A stretch of DNA of 6,383 nt, taken from contig JAHRFV010000104.1 in NCBI GenBank assembly GCA_019084435.1, forward strand, positions 1-6,383, read 5' to 3'. The notes beneath the pieces were generated by a model. That model searched no databases, was not told the DNA's origin, and worked only from the letters and a program-made list of their open reading frames with translations. Of the stretch, positions 1 to 5,890 are shown in pieces (position 1 is the stretch's first letter; each line of letters opens with the position of its first letter). The DNA is from Dethiosulfatibacter sp. (lineage in GTDB: Bacteria; Bacillota_A; Clostridia; Tissierellales; Dethiosulfatibacteraceae). Position numbers and translations under genes: made by a program.

Positions 1-39
1 GAGATAAGCACTGTAGAGTCCCTGGATAACGGTCTCTAA
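1..39 (+). CDS. Possible C-terminal end of a TnpB-type transposon protein (partial)
   Basis: Frame 1 is open from the window edge and reads EISTVESLDNGL before a TAA at 37-39. TnpB proteins of IS200/IS605 and IS607 elements often end with a CGD-x-STV-like stretch after the last zinc-ribbon cysteine, and the ISTV here would fit that position. A strong hairpin begins one base after the stop, as expected where a tnpB 3' end runs into its guide RNA. Only 12 residues are visible and any open frame at a window edge can look like this, so the call rests on resemblance and on the adjoining hairpin. It may equally be non-coding. Confidence 0.25.
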   Translation, partial: EISTVESLDNGL

Positions 40-72
40 GGTTCAGGTGGTGTTTCAAACACCATCTGAACC
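40..72 (+). repeat. Strong inverted repeat (hairpin), possible transposon right end or omega-RNA
   Basis: Two 16-nt arms, 40-55 and 57-72, are complementary except for one position that becomes a G-U pair in RNA, with a single base between them. In practice this gives a stem of about 13 bp and a small TTTCAAA-type loop. No T-run follows, so it is not a normal rho-independent terminator. Partly repeated blocks flank it: CCCTGGATAAC at 20-30 and CCCTGTTGATAAC at 79-91. A stable hairpin just after a possible tnpB stop is typical of the right end of IS200/IS605-like elements, where the RNA guide scaffold is made. The strand is given as the direction of the presumed tnpB. The hairpin is directly visible; its mobile-element identity is inferred. 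Confidence 0.6.
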
Positions 73-165
73 CAAGAACCCTGTTGATAACTCCATTATC
101 ATCTGAGGTAAATTCTATAGTTCTATATTACAACCCTTCAGTAAACATTATCTCTACACCTATTT
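73..165. other. Non-coding stretch after the hairpin
   Basis: No gene or terminator can be supported here. It holds the second GATAAC block (79-91) and AT-rich sequence up to the stop codon of the minus-strand DUF4143 fragment. If the hairpin belongs to a transposon, the element's right boundary should lie in this stretch, but no terminal repeat or target duplication can be seen from one end alone. Confidence 0.4.
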
Positions 166-519
166 CTATTCCTCCAATAAAAAGTCAATAATATTCTCAT
201 GTAGAATACCATTTCTCGAACGATTCACCTTATCCATGGAGATTACGATTTTTGTATAATTATCCTCAATCATTTCAAGAATTGAAAACTCTCTATCAAT
301 CGTTGATTGTTCTGCAAGAAGATATGTCACTTGAATATATGTTTTTATTTCTCCATCGAAAGCAATGAAGTCAATCTCCTTGTCATCATATTTGCCAACA
401 TAAACTTCATAACCTCTTCTTCTAAGTTCCAAATAGACAATATTTTCGAGTGATTGACCAATATCCTTTTCATTATCAAAATAGAGATATCTAATTCCTA
501 AATCATTTAAATAAGTGCA
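166..519 (-). pseudogene. C-terminal fragment of an AAA+ ATPase with DUF4143 domain
   Basis: The minus-strand frame is open from a TAG at 520-522 to the stop at 166-168, giving about 117 residues. Its first part reads YLNDLGIRYLYF, then DIGQSLENIVYLELRRRGYE, then VYVGKYDDKEIDFIAF. This is the well-known end of the ATPases that pair an N-terminal AAA domain with C-terminal DUF4143. The IDFIAF segment resembles the acidic core of a restriction-nuclease-like fold. Whole proteins of this family are about 400 residues, so the Walker A/B part and most of the middle are missing, and the frame is interrupted right at the toxin gene end. A TTG at 430-432 could start an 88-residue product, but that codon is the conserved Leu of YLELRRRG and has no clear ribosome binding site. 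I read it as a decayed remnant left by a deletion. Family identity is strong; lack of function is inferred. Confidence 0.8.
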
Positions 520-546
520 CTATGTATTCAGTTTTACTAATTATTT

Positions 547-855
547 TCACTCACCAAATAGAATATCGATATAATCTTGCCTTGTATCTATAATGCGAAT
601 AATCTTTACCGTTTCTTGTTCTAAACGATAGAATACATAGTTTTTCTCTACAACAAAATACATATAGTCTGTTGGTATATCGATGACATTCAACAGAGGT
701 CTACCCATTAATGGAAATGCTTCAAATCGTTTGATGCTTATTAGTAACTGTTTTATCTTTTCAGAAGCAATTTTTATATCGAATTCGCCCTCTAAATAGA
801 CTTTGATTTTCATCAGATCTTCTTTTGCCAACGGTGAAAATTGAATAGTATACAT
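547..855 (-). CDS. RelE/ParE family toxin of a type II toxin-antitoxin system
   Basis: This 102-residue protein begins MYTIQFSPLAKEDL and ends IIRIIDTRQDYIDILFG, the beginning and end typical of small RelE/ParE-superfamily toxins. The N-terminal strand and helices (about 1-50) lead to a GRPL turn near the middle, then beta strands with YFVVEKNYVFYRL. Members either cut mRNA on the ribosome (RelE) or poison DNA gyrase (ParE); the sequence does not decide which. The frame is open further upstream to 900, but the ATG at 853-855 gives the usual family N-terminus and lies two bases after the antitoxin stop. No good Shine-Dalgarno precedes it, so translation is probably coupled to the antitoxin. 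It should be held inactive by the antitoxin in the cytoplasm. The gene looks intact. Confidence 0.85.
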   Translation of the reverse strand: MYTIQFSPLAKEDLMKIKVYLEGEFDIKIASEKIKQLLISIKRFEAFPLMGRPLLNVIDIPTDYMYFVVEKNYVFYRLEQETVKIIRIIDTRQDYIDILFGE

Positions 856-857
856 TT

Positions 858-1103
858 TTATAATCGTAGGGCCGATTCTATAGTGTCCATCGAAATCCAA
901 CCTTCCTCTCTGGCCGATTTTTCACCTTCTTCTATATGCGCCATTAATTTCAAAGTTGCTTTCATTTTTTCATAATCTTCAATATCCATGAGTATATATT
1001 TGCCTCTTCCCTTTTTAGTCAGGTAAACTGGTGCATTTTCTTTGCAGGCATTTAATACGTCATTGTAATTTCTTAAATCAGAAACCGGTCGTATATTTGA
1101 CAT
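858..1103 (-). CDS. Phd/YefM family antitoxin
   Basis: This 81-residue protein starts MSNIRPVSDLRNYN and continues VYLTKKGRGKYILMDIEDYEKM, the standard N-terminal DNA-binding and dimerisation domain of Phd/YefM antitoxins. Its acidic C-terminal half (HIEEGEKSAREEGWISMDTIE) is the flexible part that wraps the toxin. The protein should neutralise the downstream RelE/ParE toxin and, with it, repress their shared promoter. Two in-frame starts compete. The ATG at 1107-1109 is only three bases from the AAGGAG at 1113-1118, while the ATG at 1101-1103 sits nine bases away and gives the family's usual first residues, so I chose the latter. The stop is two bases before the toxin start, as in most such operons. 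The gene looks intact. Confidence 0.88.
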   Translation of the reverse strand: MSNIRPVSDLRNYNDVLNACKENAPVYLTKKGRGKYILMDIEDYEKMKATLKLMAHIEEGEKSAREEGWISMDTIESALRL

Positions 1104-1128
1104 GTTCATCAACTCCTTCTATATTAAA

Positions 1129-1157
1129 ATTATACAAGGTTATGCTGTAAAATACAA
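1129..1157 (-). promoter_or_regulatory. Promoter of the toxin-antitoxin operon
   Basis: Read on the minus strand there is a perfect -10 TATAAT (1129-1134) and, exactly 17 bp upstream, TTGTAT (1152-1157) as a weak -35 box. Transcription would start near 1122, leaving a leader of about 20 nt that holds the AAGGAG ribosome binding site. The spacer and the -35 box lie inside a large palindrome, so a bound antitoxin would block polymerase. Confidence 0.7.
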
Positions 1158-1182
1158 TGTATATTTTACAGCATATCCTTGT
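1134..1182. promoter_or_regulatory. 49-bp palindrome, likely operator of the toxin-antitoxin operon
   Basis: The arms 1134-1154 and 1162-1182 are 21 nt each and complementary except for one position; the 7-nt centre is CAATGTA. The palindrome starts at the last base of the -10 box and covers the spacer and -35 of the toxin-antitoxin promoter. Phd/YefM antitoxins bind palindromes at their own promoters, so an autoregulatory operator is the simplest reading. No T-run suited to a terminator follows it on either strand. The repeat is directly visible; the operator role is inferred from position and family. Confidence 0.7.
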
Positions 1183-1217
1183 GCTTGATCTTCGTTAAGA
1201 AAAAAGTAACTCTTGAA

Positions 1218-1319
1218 CTAACTGTATGCGGTAGCTAATTTCATCCTCTCGTCATTTGCCGTAACTTCAGCTTGAGCACTCCCGTTTTGTGATAATGGTT
1301 CAAAAGAGATTACACTTAT
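1218..1319 (-). pseudogene. Coding-like remnant without a start, unidentified
   Basis: Between the toxin-antitoxin promoter and rlmH, one minus-strand frame is open from just after a TAA at 1320-1322 to a TAG at 1218-1220. It ends AQAEVTANDERMKLATAYS, which looks like ordinary protein in its residue mix. It has no plausible start codon or ribosome binding site, and its 5' end overlaps the rlmH stop region, so it cannot be a normal gene. It could be the tail of a lost gene, perhaps from a mobile element that entered beside rlmH. I do not recognise the family and assign no function. The frame may also be open by chance over 33 codons. Confidence 0.25.
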
Positions 1320-1336
1320 TTATGATACGGCTCACC
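1316..1336 (-). other. Possible attachment site at the rlmH 3' end
   Basis: The minus-strand sequence GCCGTATCATAAATAA, which encodes PYHK and the stop, closely resembles the attB core used by SCC elements in staphylococci at the rlmH (orfX) 3' end. Accessory genes and remnants begin immediately beyond it, while conserved chromosomal genes lie on the other side. The match is partly forced because the PYHK codons are conserved in every rlmH. No second copy of the core is present in the window, and no recombinase gene is seen, so this is a weak inference. Confidence 0.2.
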
Positions 1337-1795
1337 CTTCATTATCCTAAAAGCTCTATAAATCTGCTCAAGTAATATAACCTTAAACAACTGATGGGGG
1401 AATGTCATCTTTGAAAATGACAGCTTCAAGTCAGCTTTGTTGATGACCTCGTCCGACAATCCCAGTGATCCGCCTATGACGAAGGTGATATGGCTGGTGC
1501 CGTAGACACCTAGAGTTTCGATTTTTTCAGCAAGGGCTTCACTTGATAACTGTTTTCCCTTTATATCCAAGGCAATCAAATAGGATGAAGGATCTAGCTT
1601 GGACAGGATTCTTTCACCCTCTTTTTGTTTGATGATGCCTTCTTCCTTTGCGCTGAGATTCTCGGGCGCTTTTTCGTCAGCTATTTCAATCTGCTCAAGA
1701 TTGCAATAGGCAGACAGTCGTTTGGTGTATTCTGCGATGGCCTTCCGAAAATAGTCTTCTTTGATTTTCCCAACAGATAGTATGGTTATTTTCAT
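1316..1795 (-). CDS. rlmH: 23S rRNA (pseudouridine1915-N3)-methyltransferase RlmH
   Basis: RlmH methylates N3 of pseudouridine 1915 in helix 69 of 23S rRNA, acting with S-adenosylmethionine on assembled 70S ribosomes. The 159-residue product has the family length, the start MKITILSVGKIKEDYF, the cofactor-binding FVIGGSLG (105-112) and the knotted SPOUT C-terminus with TFPHQLFKVILLEQIYRA (131-148), finishing in the near-invariant GEPYHK. An in-frame TTG twelve bases upstream is part of the ribosome binding site (TTGGAG), so the ATG at 1793-1795 is the start; GGAG lies six bases before it. It is the last gene of the four-gene operon and starts one base after the photolyase stop, which implies translational coupling. 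No missing residues were noticed and no clear terminator follows. Confidence 0.96.
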   Translation of the reverse strand: MKITILSVGKIKEDYFRKAIAEYTKRLSAYCNLEQIEIADEKAPENLSAKEEGIIKQKEGERILSKLDPSSYLIALDIKGKQLSSEALAEKIETLGVYGTSHITFVIGGSLGLSDEVINKADLKLSFSKMTFPHQLFKVILLEQIYRAFRIMKGEPYHK

Positions 1796-1796
1796 G

Positions 1797-3182
1797 TTAT
1801 TCTCCAATCATCGAATCGATTTTTTTCACATAGGCATCAATATCAAATTTTCTTTTCAAGCCGTTTTCGTTCATGTATCTTAGCTTTCCGAAAACAGGCC
1901 TTTCGGTCCAGGCACGATCATGCTTGCCAAAACACCAGGCGACACCGGTGAAGCTGTTGGCATCCCTGCCATCTAGAAAGTATTTGTTGTTGAGTGAGAT
2001 GGCGATCTCATAAGCCGTCTCACAATCCGGAGTCCATTCTATTATTTTCTTGCACCAGTACATCCGCATGTAGGTATGCATAAAACCAGTATGAACCATC
2101 TCTTTCATGGCTGCGTTCCAGTAAGAGTCATGTGTTGCACAGTCCTCGAACTCATCATATGAATAGAGGTAATCCCGCTGGTCCTCGTTGTGCAGCTCCA
2201 TAGTGTCGTATGCCCACTGGTAGGTCATGCCTTTGAAGCTATCATAATTGGGATTGAAATAAATGAAATTATGGGACAATTCCCGTCGGACTACCAGCTC
2301 TTCAATGAAGGAATCAACGGATTCCTCCAATTCAGGATGGGAACGAAGAGCGTCTATGGTTTTGACAACGATCTCGACAGGTGAGATATGTCCAAAATGC
2401 AAGTATGGACTGAGATAGGAACAATAATCAAGCTCAGGGTGATTTCTGAGGGTATAGTAGGGGAGTCGGTCATTCAGGAATTCAGAAAAAACCTTGTGCG
2501 CCTCCGCCTCACCACCCTTGAATCGTTTGGATGGCTTGACGATTGTATCGATATCTAGTGATTCCAAAGATGCCATTGGATTGGTTATTTCTTCAAAAGG
2601 TAGGTCAAAGATCAAATCCAGGCTGTTGATCTGTGAGACTGCATCATCAGGCTCTATGGCATACTCTCTGATTTTTGACATTATTTTCGTTCTGATGGTC
2701 CTTGCGGCATATTCTTCCTTGTTGGAGGCTGTTTCTATAGGAATGACAAGATTGCTTTCGACCTCATCGACAGTTAAATCCATATTTTGAGCTGCATGAA
2801 GGACCTCTTGGCGCCAATTGCGCTGTGTTCTGGTGTATCCTTTGTCCATCACAAGGCAGGCGGCATTTTTCATCATTTCGATGCACCCTATTTCAGGGGA
2901 GGTCTTGTATATGACAAACCTAATCTGCAAATCTCTGAACTTATTCTGCAGATCCTGGAGACCTTCCATCATAAAATGATAATGCCTAAGGTTGGCTTCG
3001 GGATAATGATCCGTGACACCAAAATAAACCACCAAAGGAAGCTGATGGTCATTAGACAGGTTGATAGCATGGATTAGGGCGTGATTGAAGGATATTCTTT
3101 GTGACTGTTGCATCCAGTAGAGGATATAGTCGCCCTTTATGATGCCGGAAGATTTTAAATTTTGTATTCTATTATTCATCAT
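1797..3182 (-). CDS. Class II CPD photolyase (deoxyribodipyrimidine photo-lyase)
   Basis: This 461-residue flavoenzyme should split UV-induced cyclobutane pyrimidine dimers using blue light and reduced FAD. The N-terminal Rossmann-like part carries YWMQQSQR (22-29), typical of class II. The FAD-binding helical domain has YLSPYLHFGHIS (256-267) and EELVVRRELSHNF (294-306). The class II signature runs from NNKYFLDGRD (398-407) through GVAWCFGKHDRAW (413-425). W355, W376 and W383 are spaced 21 and 7 residues apart, the same spacing I recall for the electron-transfer tryptophans W360, W381 and W388 of the Methanosarcina mazei enzyme. Two ATGs are adjacent; the first (3180-3182) lies seven bases after AAGGA, which overlaps the stop of the lipid kinase. 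Length is normal. Why an anaerobe keeps it beside rlmH is not evident. Confidence 0.96.
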   Translation of the reverse strand: MMNNRIQNLKSSGIIKGDYILYWMQQSQRISFNHALIHAINLSNDHQLPLVVYFGVTDHYPEANLRHYHFMMEGLQDLQNKFRDLQIRFVIYKTSPEIGCIEMMKNAACLVMDKGYTRTQRNWRQEVLHAAQNMDLTVDEVESNLVIPIETASNKEEYAARTIRTKIMSKIREYAIEPDDAVSQINSLDLIFDLPFEEITNPMASLESLDIDTIVKPSKRFKGGEAEAHKVFSEFLNDRLPYYTLRNHPELDYCSYLSPYLHFGHISPVEIVVKTIDALRSHPELEESVDSFIEELVVRRELSHNFIYFNPNYDSFKGMTYQWAYDTMELHNEDQRDYLYSYDEFEDCATHDSYWNAAMKEMVHTGFMHTYMRMYWCKKIIEWTPDCETAYEIAISLNNKYFLDGRDANSFTGVAWCFGKHDRAWTERPVFGKLRYMNENGLKRKFDIDAYVKKIDSMIGE

Positions 3183-3192
3183 CGTTTAATCC

Positions 3193-4083
3193 TTAGGGAA
3201 CCAAAAGTTCGATGGCTTTGCATATAATGGTAATATCAACAGGTGTCTTAAATCCATATTCGCCGTCAATATCCATAATGATCTCTTTATCCGCATCAAT
3301 TGATATTTGACTGCTTTTAAAGTAATGGACACTCGGATGGTTGACATGGTCACCGCTTGCAAATCCTGTGAATATCTCAAGCAACGCAAAAGGGGGCGCT
3401 TTTTCGATAATGACAACATCAAACAAACCATCATCATACTTAGCATCCGGAGACAGTTTCTTCATACCGCCTATGCTAGGCGTGTTGCTGACCATAAATA
3501 CCAGAGCCTCCAGATCGAAGCTCTCGGTTTCGGTTTTGACATAAAGGTGGTGTGATTGATATATTTGCGTTGGAATCTCTATAGCTGCTTGGAAATAATA
3601 GGCGTATTTTCCAAATATGGACTTGGTTTCGCTTGGGATCTCATGGGCAATATTGGTGAAGGCACCTCCGGATATCACATTGATGAAATATCGGTCATTC
3701 GCTTTGCCCACATCAATCCGCTTTGTTTTTTTTGCTTTCAGCATTTTAGTAAATTCATTCACCGTAGTTGGAATTCCCATATAGGTTCCAAAATCATTGA
3801 CGGTACCGGAGGGTAGTATGGCTAGCTTTGTTTTGCACGGCGAATGCATGATACCGTTGACCACCTCATTGATGGTGCCATCTCCACCACAGGCGATGAT
3901 CAGATCATATCCGTCGGCACAGGCTGCCTTAGACGCCTCTTCAGCATCTCCCTGTTTTTTGGTCGATATAAAAGTAAAACTGATATCCTCATCTATAAGG
4001 ACTTCTCTTGCAATTTGAAATATTTTTTGCTGGATGGTCTCTTTCCCTGATGAAGGATTATAGATGACTAAAAATCTTTCCAT
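3193..4083 (-). CDS. YegS/DgkB-type lipid kinase (diacylglycerol kinase catalytic domain)
   Basis: The 296-residue protein begins with the nucleotide-binding FLVIYNPSSGK (4-14), followed by CGGDGTINEVVNG (65-77), the hallmark ATP-binding loop of the diacylglycerol kinase family. PSGTVNDFG (91-99), DDGLFDVVI (217-225) and DIDGE (271-275) supply the remaining conserved acidic and phosphate-contacting residues. Such enzymes phosphorylate diacylglycerol or related lipids at the inner membrane face, returning them to phospholipid synthesis; the true substrate cannot be read from sequence. The length matches the YegS/Rv2252/BmrU group. The ATG at 4081-4083 follows a GGGGGA ribosome binding site with ten bases between. 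It lies 24 bases after the membrane protein gene and 10 before the photolyase. The pairing with a membrane protein fits an envelope role, by inference only. Confidence 0.92.
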   Translation of the reverse strand: MERFLVIYNPSSGKETIQQKIFQIAREVLIDEDISFTFISTKKQGDAEEASKAACADGYDLIIACGGDGTINEVVNGIMHSPCKTKLAILPSGTVNDFGTYMGIPTTVNEFTKMLKAKKTKRIDVGKANDRYFINVISGGAFTNIAHEIPSETKSIFGKYAYYFQAAIEIPTQIYQSHHLYVKTETESFDLEALVFMVSNTPSIGGMKKLSPDAKYDDGLFDVVIIEKAPPFALLEIFTGFASGDHVNHPSVHYFKSSQISIDADKEIIMDIDGEYGFKTPVDITIICKAIELLVP

Positions 4084-4107
4084 AAATATTGTATCCCCCG
4101 TTATGTT

Positions 4108-4455
4108 TTATTTTAAGCTTTTGTTGAAGACTTTGTAAAGAACCCAGTTTGTTATGGCTATTATGATACCGGCCTGTATTGATGACATGAAGGTTGCGGT
4201 ATATAGACCGGTAAATAGAGCTGTAATCTCTACGGTTATACCATTGATGACCAAGAGAAAAAGGCCAAGTGTCAGTAGCGTCAATGGAAATGAAATAATG
4301 ACGAGTATTGGCTTGATGATAGCGTTGACAATGCCAAATATAACAGCTGCAAAAAACAACGAGCCAAGAGATGGGTACGATATGCCTGAAATGAGATAGG
4401 CCGCCACCCAAATTGCAATCATATTCAATAGTATTCTAACAAATAGTTTTTTCAT
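4108..4455 (-). CDS. YvlD-like four-helix membrane protein (phage holin family 4, superfamily IV)
   Basis: This 115-residue, very hydrophobic protein fits PF04020, the YvlD family misleadingly called phage holin family. Four membrane segments can be drawn at roughly 5-23, 31-49, 53-83 and 91-109; the third is long and may bend. The middle part (NAIIKPILVIISFPLTLLTL) is the family's most conserved block, with the NxxIKP at the end of helix two. Bacillus subtilis YvlD belongs to a cell-envelope stress locus, but the biochemical role is unknown, and there is no sign of phage lysis genes here. The start ATG at 4453-4455 follows AGGAGG by eight bases, the best ribosome binding site of the operon. 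It is the first gene after the operon promoter. Confidence 0.9.
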   Translation of the reverse strand: MKKLFVRILLNMIAIWVAAYLISGISYPSLGSLFFAAVIFGIVNAIIKPILVIISFPLTLLTLGLFLLVINGITVEITALFTGLYTATFMSSIQAGIIIAITNWVLYKVFNKSLK

Positions 4456-4519
4456 GATTTATTCCTCCTGTGGGAATGTTATTAATGTTAATATTATTAT
4501 TATCGATATTGTTAGTCAT

Positions 4520-4550
4520 ATTATATCATATAAAAAGTGATTTTATTCAA
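4520..4550 (-). promoter_or_regulatory. Promoter of the yvlD-like, lipid kinase, photolyase, rlmH operon
   Basis: On the minus strand TATAAT (4520-4525) is preceded by TG one base upstream (4527-4528), giving an extended -10 box. TTGAAT at 4545-4550 is a possible -35, but the spacer is 19 bp, longer than ideal, so the extended -10 probably matters most. The leader of about 60 nt holds the AGGAGG site before the first gene and otherwise only AT-rich TTA/AAT runs. Confidence 0.6.
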
Positions 4551-4570
4551 AAATTAGATGGGAAACTTAA

Positions 4571-4599
4571 TTGATTGATAAAAAGGAAAAGGTTATAAT
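4571..4599 (+). promoter_or_regulatory. Promoter of the cystathionine beta-lyase gene
   Basis: TTGATT (4571-4576) and a perfect TATAAT (4594-4599) are separated by 17 bp. Transcription should start near 4606. An AAGGGG at 4621-4626 serves as ribosome binding site, eleven bases before the ATG, slightly far. No riboswitch or clear operator fits in the short leader. It diverges from the operon promoter, the two -35 regions being about 20 bp apart. Confidence 0.7.
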
Positions 4600-4637
4600 A
4601 AAACAGCGAAGAAAACTAAAAAGGGGTTATAAAAAAG

Positions 4638-5819
4638 ATGAAATATGATTTTGACACATTTGTGGACAGAAAAAACACAAACTCGACAAAATGGAACTAT
4701 GCCAAGGAATATGTCGGTTCTGAGGATGTGTTACCTATGTGGGTGGCTGATATGGATTTTGAGACGGCACCGGAAATCAAGCAAGCCATTATAGCCAGAG
4801 CACAGCACGGCATCTACGGATACACCAAGCGCTCGGATGCCTATTATCAGTCAATCATAGACTGGAGTCAAAAACGATTCAACTGGCAAATCAAAAAATC
4901 ATGGATTACTCATAGCTCAGGGGTAGTCAACGCGTTGTTCACATCTTTGCGTGCTCTGACCGACCAAAACGATGGGGTTATGATACAGCCACCGGTTTAT
5001 TATCCATTCTATCACGCCATTAAAACCTGTGGTTGTCGGTTGGTCTTAAACCCATTGAAAATAGTAAATGATACGTATCAGGTTGATCTGGAAGACTTCG
5101 AGAAAAAGTTAATAGAAGAAAAAGTCAAGATATTTGTCCTGTGCAATCCCCATAATCCTACAGGTAGAGTTTTGACACAAGACGAATTGACTGCAATGGG
5201 AGAGTTGTGCATAAAACACAATGTGATCGTCATATCTGATGAGATTCATGGGGATCTTGTTTATAAGGGATATAGGCACATACCCTTTGCTTCAATATCA
5301 GAGGAATTTGCCAATAATTCAATTACCTGCACAGCACCCAGCAAAACATTCAATCTGGCTGGATTGTATACTTCGAATATTATCATACCCAGTGAGTCCT
5401 TAATGAAAAAGTATCAGGATTCATGTGAAAAGGCTGACATCAATTCGTTTAATATTTTTGGTGCCGTTGCCTGCGAGGCAGGCTATCGATATGGAGAAGA
5501 ATGGCTTGAACAGCTGATGGATTACATAGAAGGCAACAAGACTTACGTGCTGGGCTATATCAGAGAAAGACTACCGCAACTTAAGATTTATGAACCTGAG
5601 GGAACCTACTTGCTTTGGATTGACTGCAATGGCTTGGGAATGACCAACGAAGAATTGGAGCGTTTCATGCTTGAAAAAGCCAGGTTATGGTTAAATCAGG
5701 GGCATATTTTCGGAAAAGAAGGAAAAGGCTTTGTCAGAATGAATCTGGCATGTCAGAGGGCTACAGTGATAGAGGCGATGACTCGTCTGGAAGCTGCAAT
5801 CAAGAATATCGATAAATAA
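4638..5819 (+). CDS. PLP-dependent cystathionine beta-lyase, MalY/PatB family
   Basis: This 393-residue fold-type I aminotransferase-like enzyme probably cleaves C-S bonds of cystathionine or cysteine, giving homocysteine or sulfide, pyruvate and ammonia. MalY/PatB hallmarks are the start YDFDTFVDRKNTNSTKWN (3-20), LPMWVADMDF (32-41) and GIYGYT (58-63). The cofactor residues are visible: N174 in NPHNPTGR, D201 in SDEIHGD for the pyridine nitrogen, K236 in TAPSKTFNLAGL as Schiff-base lysine, and R367 in GFVRMNLA for the substrate carboxylate. Length is normal and no residue is missing. Family members differ in substrate choice, and E. coli MalY also inhibits MalT, so the reaction is inferred from family only. 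It is a single-gene unit with its own promoter. No hairpin terminator lies between its stop and the T-box promoter, so read-through into the leader is possible. Confidence 0.93.
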   Translation: MKYDFDTFVDRKNTNSTKWNYAKEYVGSEDVLPMWVADMDFETAPEIKQAIIARAQHGIYGYTKRSDAYYQSIIDWSQKRFNWQIKKSWITHSSGVVNALFTSLRALTDQNDGVMIQPPVYYPFYHAIKTCGCRLVLNPLKIVNDTYQVDLEDFEKKLIEEKVKIFVLCNPHNPTGRVLTQDELTAMGELCIKHNVIVISDEIHGDLVYKGYRHIPFASISEEFANNSITCTAPSKTFNLAGLYTSNIIIPSESLMKKYQDSCEKADINSFNIFGAVACEAGYRYGEEWLEQLMDYIEGNKTYVLGYIRERLPQLKIYEPEGTYLLWIDCNGLGMTNEELERFMLEKARLWLNQGHIFGKEGKGFVRMNLACQRATVIEAMTRLEAAIKNIDK

Positions 5820-5835
5820 TTTTATGAAAAAGATA

Positions 5836-5864
5836 TTGACAGGTATCGATTAATATCCTATAAT
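5836..5864 (+). promoter_or_regulatory. Consensus sigma-A promoter of the T-box leader
   Basis: TTGACA (5836-5841), a 17-bp spacer and TATAAT (5859-5864) match the consensus perfectly. It begins 17 bases after the stop of the lyase gene. Start of transcription is expected near 5871, about 20 nt before T-box stem I. A full-strength promoter is usual for genes controlled by premature termination. Confidence 0.88.
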
Positions 5865-5890
5865 CATTAAAAATATGCAAAATTAAAAAC

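Noticed and set aside
40..72. Rho-independent terminator at the left hairpin
   Set aside because: No T-run follows the stem on the plus strand and no A-run precedes it for the minus strand.
2190..3077. Several long plus-strand open frames opposite the photolyase gene
   Set aside because: They are antisense to a gene with complete family motifs, have no ribosome binding sites and show no recognisable domains.
3307..4050. Plus-strand open frames opposite the lipid kinase, and a minus-strand frame at 3186-3446 inside it
   Set aside because: Shadows of a well-supported coding region; residue content is not protein-like and no starts are supported.
4058..4411. Second minus-strand frame overlapping the YvlD-like gene
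   Set aside because: The other frame has the AGGAGG site and the conserved family block; this one is an off-frame shadow.
4108..4455. Holin of a prophage, suggested by the family name
   Set aside because: YvlD-like proteins are chromosomal and no endolysin or other phage gene is nearby.
4471..4510. Short TTA/AAT repeats in the divergent intergenic region
   Set aside because: Imperfect and simply AT-rich; no unit is repeated cleanly enough to call a repeat or binding site.
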